64,000 nucleotides of DNA. Origin: Butyrivibrio sp. YAB3001. GTDB lineage: Bacteria; Bacillota; Clostridia; Lachnospirales; Lachnospiraceae. Numbering within the stretch: position 1 is the first letter of the stretch; each line of letters opens with the position of its first letter. The notes under the pieces were generated by a model, which worked only from the letters and a program-made list of their open reading frames with translations, did not search any database and was not told the DNA's origin. Positions 1-8,311 of this stretch are shown piece by piece. The translations under genes and the position numbers were made by a program. The DNA is taken from assembly GCF_900112195.1 (NCBI RefSeq), contig NZ_FOKR01000016.1:1-64000 (forward strand), written 5' to 3'.

Positions 1-468
1 CTTACGGTCTTTCTTACGAACGAGGGTATGCTGGCAGTGAGGGCACTTTAGAGACATCTGATTATCAAAGCGGTTATCTCCGGGAGTGAAAGCAGTCTGG
101 CAGATCTTACACATGAGCTGTCCTGCCTTACCATTGTTCTTGTAAAGATAAGGCTGTGGGGCATGGCATGAAGGACAGGTACAGTCCTCTGGAATATCGC
201 ATTCAGTGCGACGCTTGATCGGTTTGATGGCCTTACCATAGCGCTGGGCATAGTAGTTATTGAGATCTTTCCAGTTCCAATCCTGATGGTAATAGACAAT
301 CTTAGGGAGTTCATCGACTTTGAACTTTTGATATTTGGGAGAATGAGAATCATCGAAAGCCCACTGCTTTAGAGGTATATATCTGCAGATGAAATTAATC
401 AGCCAGCAGTTTTGCTGATAGAGTTGTTGAATGATTTGAAGTAAATAAAGTATAATGTTCACGAGCAT
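1..468 (-). CDS. IS transposase, N-terminal part (runs off left edge)
   Basis: The - strand is open from an ATG at 468 to the window edge, 156 codons without a stop, preceded by AGGAG at good spacing. After a hydrophobic start comes a Trp/Tyr-rich stretch (FDDSHSPKYQKFKVDE, YYHQDWNWKDLNNYYAQRYG) and then zinc-ribbon-like cysteine pairs: CTCPSCH, CKICQ and CPHCQH. This N-terminal zinc-binding layout is usual in DDE-type IS transposases, where it helps bind the element's ends; the catalytic domain would lie outside the window. I cannot assign the IS family. The element sits directly before the first polysaccharide gene, so it probably inserted at the edge of the locus. Whether it is intact cannot be seen. 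Confidence 0.72.
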   Translation of the reverse strand, partial: MLVNIILYLLQIIQQLYQQNCWLINFICRYIPLKQWAFDDSHSPKYQKFKVDELPKIVYYHQDWNWKDLNNYYAQRYGKAIKPIKRRTECDIPEDCTCPSCHAPQPYLYKNNGKAGQLMCKICQTAFTPGDNRFDNQMSLKCPHCQHTLVRKKDRK

Positions 469-503
469 TGTCTCCTGGTTATTTTGTGAGTTTGGTCGCT
501 GAC

Positions 504-512
504 ATTATACCA
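504..512 (-). promoter_or_regulatory. Extended -10 promoter of the transposase
   Basis: Read on the - strand this is TGGTATAAT, a consensus -10 with the TGn extension, about 36 nt before the transposase ATG. No convincing -35 lies 16-18 nt further up, which an extended -10 tolerates. Confidence 0.45.
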
Positions 513-579
513 AAAAGGGAGGTCAATGCTCTTTTTATTTTGAACTCCCGATAAATCAAGGTTTTAGAACTAAAAAACG

Positions 580-600
580 GGTAGTTAATTTGACACTACC
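580..600. repeat. Short inverted repeat, possible end of the IS
   Basis: GGTAGT (580-585) and ACTACC (595-600) are perfect 6-nt inverted arms around a 9-nt spacer, lying between the transposase promoter and the first glycan gene. It could be the element's terminal repeat or a recognition site near it; the other end is outside the window, so this cannot be confirmed. A second imperfect inverted repeat (517-526 with 540-549) lies just before it. Confidence 0.3.
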
Positions 601-623
601 GCTTAAAATTGGGAATATTATAA

Positions 624-3236
624 ATGAGAAGAGTAATAAATAAATTAGCAGCAATAAGGATAATAGTACTGCTTCTTACTCTTGTGGCTGTTCTTAGTAT
701 ATGGCCATTCAGAGTTTGGACAGCCGTTAGTAAGTTTCATACAGGTGGGGCACCTGCAGAGAATTCTGAGCTTATTAGAAGCGATGACAGGCTTCTTCAG
801 AAATTTGTAATTCAGTATGACAAACTAAGCAGTATCGATCTTTATGTGTCTGAAATGAGTAAGGGAAGATATATTACAGTTTCAATTCTTGACGAAAATG
901 CATCGGAACTGTTTAGAACATATGTGGATACTGCAGGCTTTGAGATTCCCGGATATGTTAATGTACCTGTTGAGTTAACTACTACAGTGGGAAAAGAGTA
1001 CTATTTATCAGTATCGGCTTGTCGTTCACAGTTCACCGTGGGATATGAGGATATTCCTTATGCTTCCGGATATGTTGGAAGCCTTTACTTAAACTATGTT
1101 GAAATACCTGCAAGGCATCTTAATGCGATTTATTCCTATAGATTGCCTGTATCAAAGAGCATATCGCTTATCGCAATAATGGGATTTGTGGTATTTGCTA
1201 TCACATTTTTGATAGTTGCAGATATATACTACAAGAAAAGACCTGAGAAAAATACCATTTCGACAGTTGAAAGAGCATGCAGATTTGTTGCAAATCCGCT
1301 CGCAGCAGTTTTCTTCACAGCACTGATGATAATGGTATTTCCTTTGCGGTTGTTTGACTTAAGAGTTGGGGATATAGTTTTTTATGAAATAGGGCTTTTG
1401 ATAGCTGCAGCCATTGTTTTTTACGGAATCAATCACCGTGTTGTGAAATATAGTTTTGGAATATCATTTTGGAACGGTGTTTTAGCAAAAGAGAGAAAGA
1501 CTTATATTTTTATGATGGCTTCCATAGCTATGGCTATATGGTATGCCAGCGCATATATGAATGACCTTTATGACATATATCATACCATTTCAGAGAGAAG
1601 GATGATCATATGTCTTCTTGTGCTAATAATACTTACTTTTTCAGTTAAGCAGGCTTTAAGCCTTATTAATTTATTCTGGGTAATTCTTTCAATTATAGTT
1701 GGCGTTAACTACTACAAATTACATGCGCTTGCCATCACTGAAAAAGAATATGATCTCCATAACATCGCGCTTAAGCTTGCTATAGCCATCTGTATTCTCT
1801 CAGGACTGGTGGTGATAAATCTCATTAGTGAGATTTATGCCAGAATTCGCGATATAAAGAAAAATGATAATAAACTTAAGCTTTCTCTTAGTCGTTTTGG
1901 TGCTGTGTTAATATTGTTTTTTGCTTCAATAATAGTATTTCGCAATACCAGAGTATGGGGAATATCCCTTGTACTCACTTTCTCGGCATTATATTTAAGG
2001 CTCTATTTCTGGAAGGGAACCAAGAACTGGTATAAGATTCTGTCCGGTGGACTTATGCTTAATTTCATGATTTCACTGCTGTTTTCTTTGTGCCACAGAT
2101 ATTTTGCCGGTTTTGTGAGCGGAAGATTTGCTTTTATATTTCATACAGTTACGGTTACTGCAGAGTATCTTACTTTTATGGCAGCGGCAGCCACAGTTAT
2201 GCTGACGATTAAAATTGTTGCATTTCCTGGAACAATAAAAGTTGTGGAATTGTTTAAATCAGCCTGGAAAGAGATGGTGCTTTTTGGCTTTATCATGGCA
2301 TACGCTATATTTACGGTGTCAAGAACAGCTTATCTTGCAATTGCAGTCAGCGTTATTGCGGTTATGGCCGTTGCAGTTTCAGGTCAGGCTAAAAAGATAC
2401 TTAGAATTATAGCAGCAATGGCACTTTCAGTTATCATTTGCTTCCCTGCAGCATTTACCATGCAGAGAATAGTTCCGGTTATTGCTGCGAATCCGGTATT
2501 TTATGCAATTGATGACACGGATCCAAGCATAAGAGGCGGCGCTTCTTGGGATAGCACGAACTTTATGTGTGTTGAGAGATTCATTTCTCTTTTCTCTTCA
2601 AAGATATTCGGGCTTGATACAGGCAGTTATGAATATCCTATTGACGTAAATAATTATAATGATGACGGAACACCGATTTATGATGAAAATGGTGATATAA
2701 TAGCTGATTATGAGGATAGTGGCAGACTTCCGTTTGAGACTGAACCCGTGTCTTCTGATTTGCTTCTTGCAGCAAACGGATTTACAAGAGCTGAGTACCA
2801 TATGCTTCTTAGCGAGATGAATGGGTACGTGGATGAGAACAATAAGCTTGATGTTGTTTCAAATGGTAGAATAACTATATTCAGGTCTTATTTAAAGGAG
2901 TTAAATCTTACAGGACATGAGACAATGGGCGCACTTCTTCCCAATGGAGAGATTGCAGTTCATGCCCATAATACATATATTCAGGTCGCTTACGATAATG
3001 GGCTTATTTCGGGAGGTTTATTTGTACTTCTTCTTGTGAGCGCATTGATAGGCGGAATCAGACTTTATAAAAAGAATGAAAAGAAGGAACCCCTTACACT
3101 TATTGCCTTTGCTATGACAATAGGCTTTATGGTTGCGGGAATGACCGAATGGGTATTCCACTTCTGTAATCCTATGACTGTGGCGCTTTTGTTGTCTTTT
3201 GCAGGAATGGTGTACAGGGAAAGAAAATATGAGTAA
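624..3236 (+). CDS. O-antigen ligase/polymerase-like membrane protein (Wzy_C) with N-terminal extracellular domain
   Basis: 870 residues, about twice the size of a usual Wzy or WaaL protein. One membrane segment (about residues 10-30) is followed by a roughly 145-residue non-membrane, beta-looking region, then many membrane helices. A long outer loop (about 615-780) ends in HAHNTYIQVAYDNGL (from about residue 780), the signature region of Wzy_C proteins, followed by the last helices. Such proteins join lipid-linked oligosaccharides to each other (polymerase) or to an acceptor (ligase/O-oligosaccharyltransferase) outside the membrane. It is first in the operon and overlaps the next gene by 8 nt. 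The choice between polymerase and ligase is open. The RBS is weak (GGGA about 8-10 nt before ATG). Confidence 0.8.
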   Translation: MRRVINKLAAIRIIVLLLTLVAVLSIWPFRVWTAVSKFHTGGAPAENSELIRSDDRLLQKFVIQYDKLSSIDLYVSEMSKGRYITVSILDENASELFRTYVDTAGFEIPGYVNVPVELTTTVGKEYYLSVSACRSQFTVGYEDIPYASGYVGSLYLNYVEIPARHLNAIYSYRLPVSKSISLIAIMGFVVFAITFLIVADIYYKKRPEKNTISTVERACRFVANPLAAVFFTALMIMVFPLRLFDLRVGDIVFYEIGLLIAAAIVFYGINHRVVKYSFGISFWNGVLAKERKTYIFMMASIAMAIWYASAYMNDLYDIYHTISERRMIICLLVLIILTFSVKQALSLINLFWVILSIIVGVNYYKLHALAITEKEYDLHNIALKLAIAICILSGLVVINLISEIYARIRDIKKNDNKLKLSLSRFGAVLILFFASIIVFRNTRVWGISLVLTFSALYLRLYFWKGTKNWYKILSGGLMLNFMISLLFSLCHRYFAGFVSGRFAFIFHTVTVTAEYLTFMAAAATVMLTIKIVAFPGTIKVVELFKSAWKEMVLFGFIMAYAIFTVSRTAYLAIAVSVIAVMAVAVSGQAKKILRIIAAMALSVIICFPAAFTMQRIVPVIAANPVFYAIDDTDPSIRGGASWDSTNFMCVERFISLFSSKIFGLDTGSYEYPIDVNNYNDDGTPIYDENGDIIADYEDSGRLPFETEPVSSDLLLAANGFTRAEYHMLLSEMNGYVDENNKLDVVSNGRITIFRSYLKELNLTGHETMGALLPNGEIAVHAHNTYIQVAYDNGLISGGLFVLLLVSALIGGIRLYKKNEKKEPLTLIAFAMTIGFMVAGMTEWVFHFCNPMTVALLLSFAGMVYRERKYE

Positions 3237-5178
3237 AAACAATAAAAAAGAGCCGTTTAATTTTCAAAAATTGTATAGAAGAACAGGTCTTATCATTTAT
3301 GATGTGATATCTGTTATATTTGCAAGCTATTTTGCAATTTTGATAAGGTACGAATTCAGTGTTGGGAGCATACCTGACCATTTCATGACACCTGTCAGTG
3401 AATTCTTGGTAATAGACATCATTTTGACATTAGCTGTTTTTTATATTTTCAAGCTGTATGACAGCTTGTGGGCATATGCGGGAGAGAGAGAACTTCAGAA
3501 TCTTGTTATGGCATGTGTCTTTTCAGGTGTAATTGACGCGATTGGACTTCAGTTCTTTAAAATTGAGTCAAGACCTGTACCTCAGAGTTATTATTTTCTG
3601 TATACATTTTTGCTTATAACTTTGATATTTATAAGCAGATTTTCATATAGGTTTTTTAGAAGTCAGAAGCACCGCGTTGAGAATCGTAATAACAGCAAGG
3701 CAGTCATGGTCATTGGCGCAGGAGAAGCCGGTAATATCATTATAAAAGAGATAATTACCAGCAACTATTCCACAATGTCAATCAAATGTATTATTGACGA
3801 TGATCCTAACAAATGGGGCAAATACATACAGGGAATCCGTGTTGTGGGAGGAAGAGACAGGATTGTTGAGTGCGCAGATCTTTATGATGTTGACGAGATA
3901 ATTGTTGCCATCCCTTCAGTTTCAAGAACAGAGCTTAAAAAGATACTTGAAATATGTAAAAACACCAACTGTAAACTCCGTTCACTGCCGGGAATGTATC
4001 AGCTTGTTAATGGTGAGGTCAATGTATCTAGACTTCGCGATGTAGAAGTTGAAGACCTTCTTGGAAGAGAACCTATCGCTGTCGATATGGATCAGATAGC
4101 AGGATATGTCAGCGGTAAGACAGTAATGGTGACAGGTGGTGGCGGTTCAATCGGTTCTGAGCTTTGCAGACAGATTGCAGGCCATAAGCCAAAACGACTT
4201 ATCATAGTTGATATTTATGAGAATAATGCCTACGACATTCAGCAGGAGCTTAAGAGTAAGCACCCGGAACTTGATCTGGTCGTTCTTATAGCTTCAGTTA
4301 GAAATACGCTTAGGATCAATTCTATCTTTGAAGAGTATAAGCCTGATATTGTATATCATGCTGCGGCTCATAAGCATGTTCCGCTTATGGAAGACAGCCC
4401 CGGCGAAGCAATCAAGAATAATGTTTTTGGTACATGGAAGACTGCTATGGCAGCCGCAATGAACGGAACAAAGAAGTTTGTAATGATATCCACAGATAAG
4501 GCAGTTAATCCAACTAACGTTATGGGAGCAAGTAAACGAATCTGTGAGATGATTGTTCAGACCTTTAACAAGCACTATGACACTGAGTTTGTTGCTGTAA
4601 GATTTGGAAATGTACTTGGTTCAAACGGCTCAGTAATACCACTTTTTAAGAAGCAGATTGCTGCAGGTGGTCCTGTTACGGTAACAGATCCTGAGATCAT
4701 CAGATATTTTATGACCATTACAGAGGCAGTTTCCCTTGTGCTTCAGGCAGGCGCATATGCCAAGGGGGGAGAAATCTTTGTCCTTGATATGGGAGAGCCG
4801 GTAAAGATCCTGGATCTTGCGGAGAATCTTATCAAGCTCTCAGGCTATAAAGTCGGAGAGGATATCAGAATCGAGTTTACAGGACTTCGTCCCGGTGAAA
4901 AGCTCTACGAAGAGATGCTCATGGATGAAGAGGGACTTCAGGATACCTCTAACAGGATGATCCATATCGGAAAGCCTATTGAACTTGATGAGATGCGTTT
5001 CTTTGGGCAGCTTGAGAGACTTAAGATTGCGGCTAACGAAGAATCTGCTGAAGTAAAGAGCCTTGTGCAGGAAATAGTTACAACCTATCATCCTACAGAC
5101 AATGAGGCTGATCACACCAGGGAACATAAAGAAGCACTCAAAAAAGTTGCTGAAAAGATAAACGAAGAGAATTTTTAA
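3229..5178 (+). CDS. PglF/CapD-like nucleoside-diphosphate-sugar 4,6-dehydratase (membrane form)
   Basis: 649 residues. The N-terminus has about four membrane helices, then a first Rossmann-like domain (VIGAGEAGNIII), then the SDR domain with VTGGGGSIGSELCRQ near residue 300. The catalytic region reads STDKAVNPTNVMGASKR, with Met in the usual Tyr position of YxxxK, as in the large PglF/CapD group. These enzymes convert UDP-GlcNAc to the 4-keto-6-deoxy sugar at the cytoplasmic membrane face. I chose the ATG at 3229 (ATGAGTAA overlap with the previous stop) rather than the upstream in-frame start because it has GGGAAAG before it and matches family length. The aminotransferase that would use its product follows 23 nt downstream. 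Confidence 0.9.
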   Translation: MSKNNKKEPFNFQKLYRRTGLIIYDVISVIFASYFAILIRYEFSVGSIPDHFMTPVSEFLVIDIILTLAVFYIFKLYDSLWAYAGERELQNLVMACVFSGVIDAIGLQFFKIESRPVPQSYYFLYTFLLITLIFISRFSYRFFRSQKHRVENRNNSKAVMVIGAGEAGNIIIKEIITSNYSTMSIKCIIDDDPNKWGKYIQGIRVVGGRDRIVECADLYDVDEIIVAIPSVSRTELKKILEICKNTNCKLRSLPGMYQLVNGEVNVSRLRDVEVEDLLGREPIAVDMDQIAGYVSGKTVMVTGGGGSIGSELCRQIAGHKPKRLIIVDIYENNAYDIQQELKSKHPELDLVVLIASVRNTLRINSIFEEYKPDIVYHAAAHKHVPLMEDSPGEAIKNNVFGTWKTAMAAAMNGTKKFVMISTDKAVNPTNVMGASKRICEMIVQTFNKHYDTEFVAVRFGNVLGSNGSVIPLFKKQIAAGGPVTVTDPEIIRYFMTITEAVSLVLQAGAYAKGGEIFVLDMGEPVKILDLAENLIKLSGYKVGEDIRIEFTGLRPGEKLYEEMLMDEEGLQDTSNRMIHIGKPIELDEMRFFGQLERLKIAANEESAEVKSLVQEIVTTYHPTDNEADHTREHKEALKKVAEKINEENF

Positions 5179-5201
5179 GAGCAGTTAAAAGAGGAAAAAT
5201 T

Positions 5202-6473
5202 ATGGAAATTAAGCCATTTGAAAAGAAAATCTATCTTGCTTCGCCTACAATGCACGGAGAAGAACTTAAATTTATGCAGGAAGCATATGAGACAAACTGG
5301 ATGTCTACTGTTGGAGCAAATATAAATGAGTCAGAGAAGCTTATAGCAGAAAAGATAGGTTGTAAAGACGCTGTGGCATTATCTTCCGGAACTGCTGCTC
5401 TTCATCTTGCTATCAAGCTTGCGGGTGAGAGATTATACGGTCAGCCAAAGGTGGGACATGGATCTCTTGAAGGCAAAAAAGTTTTCTGCTCCGATATGAC
5501 TTTTGATGCTACTGTAAATCCGGTGGCTTATGAGGGCGGAGAGGCTGTATTTATCGATACAGAGTATGACACCTGGAATATGGATCCTAACGCTCTTAGG
5601 AAGGCTTTTGATATATATCCTGAGGTTAAGCTTGTAGTAGTTGCTCATCTTTATGGAACACCCGGTAAAATTGATGAGATACGAGCAATCTGTGATGAAA
5701 ACGGGGCGCTTATAGTTGAGGATGCTGCGGAATCTTTCGGTGCCTCATATAAGGGGAAACAGACAGGTATTTTTGGAGATTACGGAATTATTTCTTTTAA
5801 CGGAAATAAGATAATAACAGGTTCTTCAGGTGGAATGTTTATTACTGATTCAGTTGAGGATGCTCACAAGGTAAGAAAGTGGTCAACACAGGCCAGAGAA
5901 GATGCGCCATGGTATCAGCATGAAGAATTGGGATATAATTATCGTATGAGCAACGTGATAGCAGGAGTCGTCAGAGGACAGATTCCTCATCTTGAAGAGC
6001 ATATTGATCAGAAAAAAGCTATCTATGAACGCTACAAGGAAGGATTTAAGAATCTTCCAGTAAGCATGAATCCTTATGACAGCGCAAATTCAGAACCAAA
6101 CTTCTGGCTCTCTTGCCTGATTATTGACAGGGAAGCTATGTGCAAACAGGTCAGAGGGGAAAAAGACGTATTGTATGTTTCTGAGTCCGGAAAGAGCTGC
6201 CCAACAGAAATACTGGAAAAAATAGCGAGCATAAATGCGGAAGGAAGACCAATCTGGAAGCCTATGCATATGCAGCCTATTTATAGAATGAATCCGTTTG
6301 TTACAGCTACAGGAAACGGCAGAGGCAGAAGTAATGCCTATATCGCAGAGACAGGATTTGTAGATGTTGGAAGCGATATTTTCGAAAGAGGCCTTTGTCT
6401 TCCAAGCGATAATAAAATGACAAAAGAACAGCAGGATGTGATCATTGAAGTGGTTAAGGAATGCTTTGCATAA
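5202..6473 (+). CDS. PglE-like DegT/DnrJ/EryC1/StrS aminotransferase
   Basis: 423 residues with the sugar-aminotransferase fold. ALSSGTAALHLAIKLAG near residue 60 is the PLP-phosphate loop, VEDAAESFGASYKGK holds the PLP-ring Asp, and SFNGNKIITGSSGG carries the Schiff-base lysine at about residue 203. It would aminate C4 of the 4-keto sugar made by the preceding dehydratase, giving UDP-4-amino-4,6-dideoxy-GlcNAc. It is slightly longer than Campylobacter PglE, with an insert around residues 305-345. GAGGAAAAATT precedes the ATG. Order dehydratase-aminotransferase-phosphoglycosyl transferase matches bacillosamine-type pathways. The exact sugar is inferred. Confidence 0.9.
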   Translation: MEIKPFEKKIYLASPTMHGEELKFMQEAYETNWMSTVGANINESEKLIAEKIGCKDAVALSSGTAALHLAIKLAGERLYGQPKVGHGSLEGKKVFCSDMTFDATVNPVAYEGGEAVFIDTEYDTWNMDPNALRKAFDIYPEVKLVVVAHLYGTPGKIDEIRAICDENGALIVEDAAESFGASYKGKQTGIFGDYGIISFNGNKIITGSSGGMFITDSVEDAHKVRKWSTQAREDAPWYQHEELGYNYRMSNVIAGVVRGQIPHLEEHIDQKKAIYERYKEGFKNLPVSMNPYDSANSEPNFWLSCLIIDREAMCKQVRGEKDVLYVSESGKSCPTEILEKIASINAEGRPIWKPMHMQPIYRMNPFVTATGNGRGRSNAYIAETGFVDVGSDIFERGLCLPSDNKMTKEQQDVIIEVVKECFA

Positions 6474-6514
6474 GCTATTACTGCTTTGAGCTGCGGGGAT
6501 GTTGAGGAAAAATA

Positions 6515-7162
6515 ATGTATAAAAGATACATAAAAAGGCTATTGGACATAGTAATTTCGCTTCTTGTTATAGTTCTTTTTTGCTGGTTGTTCCTGATTTT
6601 GGCGCTGTTTGTAAGAGTAAAACTTGGAAGCCCTATTCTTTTTAAGCAGGCACGTCCCGGTAAAGATGAAAAGATATTCAATCTCTATAAATTCAGGACT
6701 ATGACGGATAAGAAGGATGCAAATGGAAAACTTCTTCCGGATAAAGACAGACTTACTTCATTTGGTAATTTCCTCAGAAAAACAAGTCTCGACGAGCTTC
6801 CGGAGTTTTTCAACATCTTAAAGGGTGATATGAGCTTTATTGGTCCCAGACCGCTTTTGGTCGAATATCTTCCCTACTACACAGAGAGAGAAAAGCTAAG
6901 ACACACTGTAAGACCGGGACTTACGGGACTTGCACAGGTAAGTGGAAGAAATACAGTTGACTGGGATAAGAGATTTGAAATAGATGCTACCTATGTTGAG
7001 AATTTAAACTTCATGATGGATCTTAAGGTGATAGGACTTACCTTTAATACAGTATTTGGGCATTCCGAGCAGGTGGCAGAAGATACTAATGCGGTGGAAG
7101 GAAATTTTGCCCAGATCAGAAAAGAACGACTTGAAAGAACCGGCAAATTAACTTTGGAATGA
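6515..7162 (+). CDS. PglC-like monotopic phosphoglycosyl transferase (bacterial sugar transferase)
   Basis: 215 residues, the short form of the bacterial sugar transferase family. A single N-terminal re-entrant hydrophobic helix (KRLLDIVISLLVIVLF) is followed by GSPILFKQARPGKDEK, KFRTM, SLDELPEFFNILKGDMSF and RPGLTGLAQVSGRN. The catalytic Asp-Glu pair falls at residues 93-94, as in PglC. The enzyme moves sugar-1-phosphate from a UDP-sugar to undecaprenyl phosphate on the inner membrane face and so starts one glycan. Position after the dehydratase and aminotransferase points to a diamino-dideoxy sugar substrate. A second, long initiating transferase is encoded at 43824. Confidence 0.92.
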   Translation: MYKRYIKRLLDIVISLLVIVLFCWLFLILALFVRVKLGSPILFKQARPGKDEKIFNLYKFRTMTDKKDANGKLLPDKDRLTSFGNFLRKTSLDELPEFFNILKGDMSFIGPRPLLVEYLPYYTEREKLRHTVRPGLTGLAQVSGRNTVDWDKRFEIDATYVENLNFMMDLKVIGLTFNTVFGHSEQVAEDTNAVEGNFAQIRKERLERTGKLTLE

Positions 7163-7194
7163 TGATTCTACAGGTTGACTTATGGAGGCAGATA

Positions 7195-8181
7195 ATGGAA
7201 ATCAATATTCTTATTTTGAGCGCAGGAACAAGAAATAAAGTTGTGCAGGCTTTTAAAAAAGAAATTGCGAATAATGGCAAAGTATTTGCAACTGACTGTT
7301 CAAATATTGGCCCAGCAATATACGATGCTGACAAGGCTTTTATAGTGCCGCCGATTACCGATCCTTTTTATATTGATACAATCCTTGGAATCTGCAGAAA
7401 AGAAAAGATAAACGGAATTTTCAGTCTTATAGATCCTGAACTGTCACTACTTGCCAAGAATGCAGACAGATTTAACGAGATTGGGACTGTTCCCATTGTT
7501 TCATCTTATGAGCTTTGTGAGACAAGTCTGGATAAATACATGATGTATGAGATGCTGATAAAGCTGGGAATCCCTACTGCAAGATGCTATCTCTCTGTTG
7601 AGGATTTTGAAAATGCAAGACAGGAAGGCATCATTGATTTTCCTGTTTTTGTAAAGCCGAGAAAGGGAAGCGCATCTATCAATATCAATTCAGTAAAATC
7701 CATGGAAATGCTCACAGCTCTTTTCCATGATTATGATGATCTGATGATACAGGAATATATGTCCGGACAGGAATATGGTGCAGATGTATATGTTGACCTT
7801 GTTTCGGGCAAATGCACATCTATTTTCCTTAAGAAAAAGATAAAGATGAGAGCAGGTGAGACGGATAAGTCAGTTTCTGTGATAGATGAGAATATCTTTA
7901 AGCAGATTATTTACTTTGTCGAGACAATTGGTTACAGGGGAATGATTGATATTGACCTTTTCCATGATGAAAAGAATGATATCTGGTATCTCTCGGAAGT
8001 TAACCCTCGATTTGGTGGAGGTTACCCCCATGCCTACGAGTGCGGAGTCAATATCCCAAGACAGGTCATCCGAAACCTTAAAGGCGATGAAAATCCAATA
8101 AGAATCGGAGATTATAAGGAAGGCGTATACATGATGAAATACAATGAACTCTGTATAAAGCCTGAGGATATGCTGGTTTAA
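7195..8181 (+). CDS. ATP-grasp enzyme of the pgl-like module
   Basis: 329 residues. The N-terminus (INILILSAGTRNKVVQAF) resembles the preATP-grasp Rossmann domain of carbamoyl-phosphate-synthase-like proteins. The ATP-grasp core shows FPVFVKPRKGSASIN near residues 148-162, IQEYMSGQEYGADVYVD, and the metal-binding end SEVNPRFGGGYPHAYECG near 266-283. These enzymes form an acyl-phosphate and pass the acyl group to an amine or thiol. I took the ATG at 7195, with GGAGG seven nt before it, over an in-frame start at 7159 that overlaps the previous gene. No PglD-type acetyltransferase is present, so this enzyme may acylate the 4-amino sugar instead; that is a hypothesis. Confidence 0.82.
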   Translation: MEINILILSAGTRNKVVQAFKKEIANNGKVFATDCSNIGPAIYDADKAFIVPPITDPFYIDTILGICRKEKINGIFSLIDPELSLLAKNADRFNEIGTVPIVSSYELCETSLDKYMMYEMLIKLGIPTARCYLSVEDFENARQEGIIDFPVFVKPRKGSASININSVKSMEMLTALFHDYDDLMIQEYMSGQEYGADVYVDLVSGKCTSIFLKKKIKMRAGETDKSVSVIDENIFKQIIYFVETIGYRGMIDIDLFHDEKNDIWYLSEVNPRFGGGYPHAYECGVNIPRQVIRNLKGDENPIRIGDYKEGVYMMKYNELCIKPEDMLV

Positions 8182-8262
8182 TATAGGATTGTGGGAGCGT
8201 ATTGCGCAGAGCAATCTGTGACATCATTTTTGATATTTACATCATATTATATTTAAGGAATA

Positions 8263-8296
8263 AAAGGCTGTTGTTGAAACATTGGCAGCAGCCTTT
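8263..8296 (+). terminator. Hairpin before the PglA-like gene
   Basis: AAAGGCTGTTG (8263-8273) pairs with CAGCAGCCTTT (8286-8296), 11 pairs with one G-U, loop 12 nt. It lies in the 130-nt gap after the ATP-grasp gene and ends 15 nt before the next ATG. There is no good T run, so it may attenuate or protect the transcript rather than end it. Confidence 0.4.
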
Positions 8297-8311
8297 ATTA
8301 GGTGAAAAGAA

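Noticed and set aside
48..353. - strand frame of 101 codons at the left edge
   Set aside because: It lies in another frame of the transposase gene, which itself carries the zinc-ribbon cysteines and the RBS.
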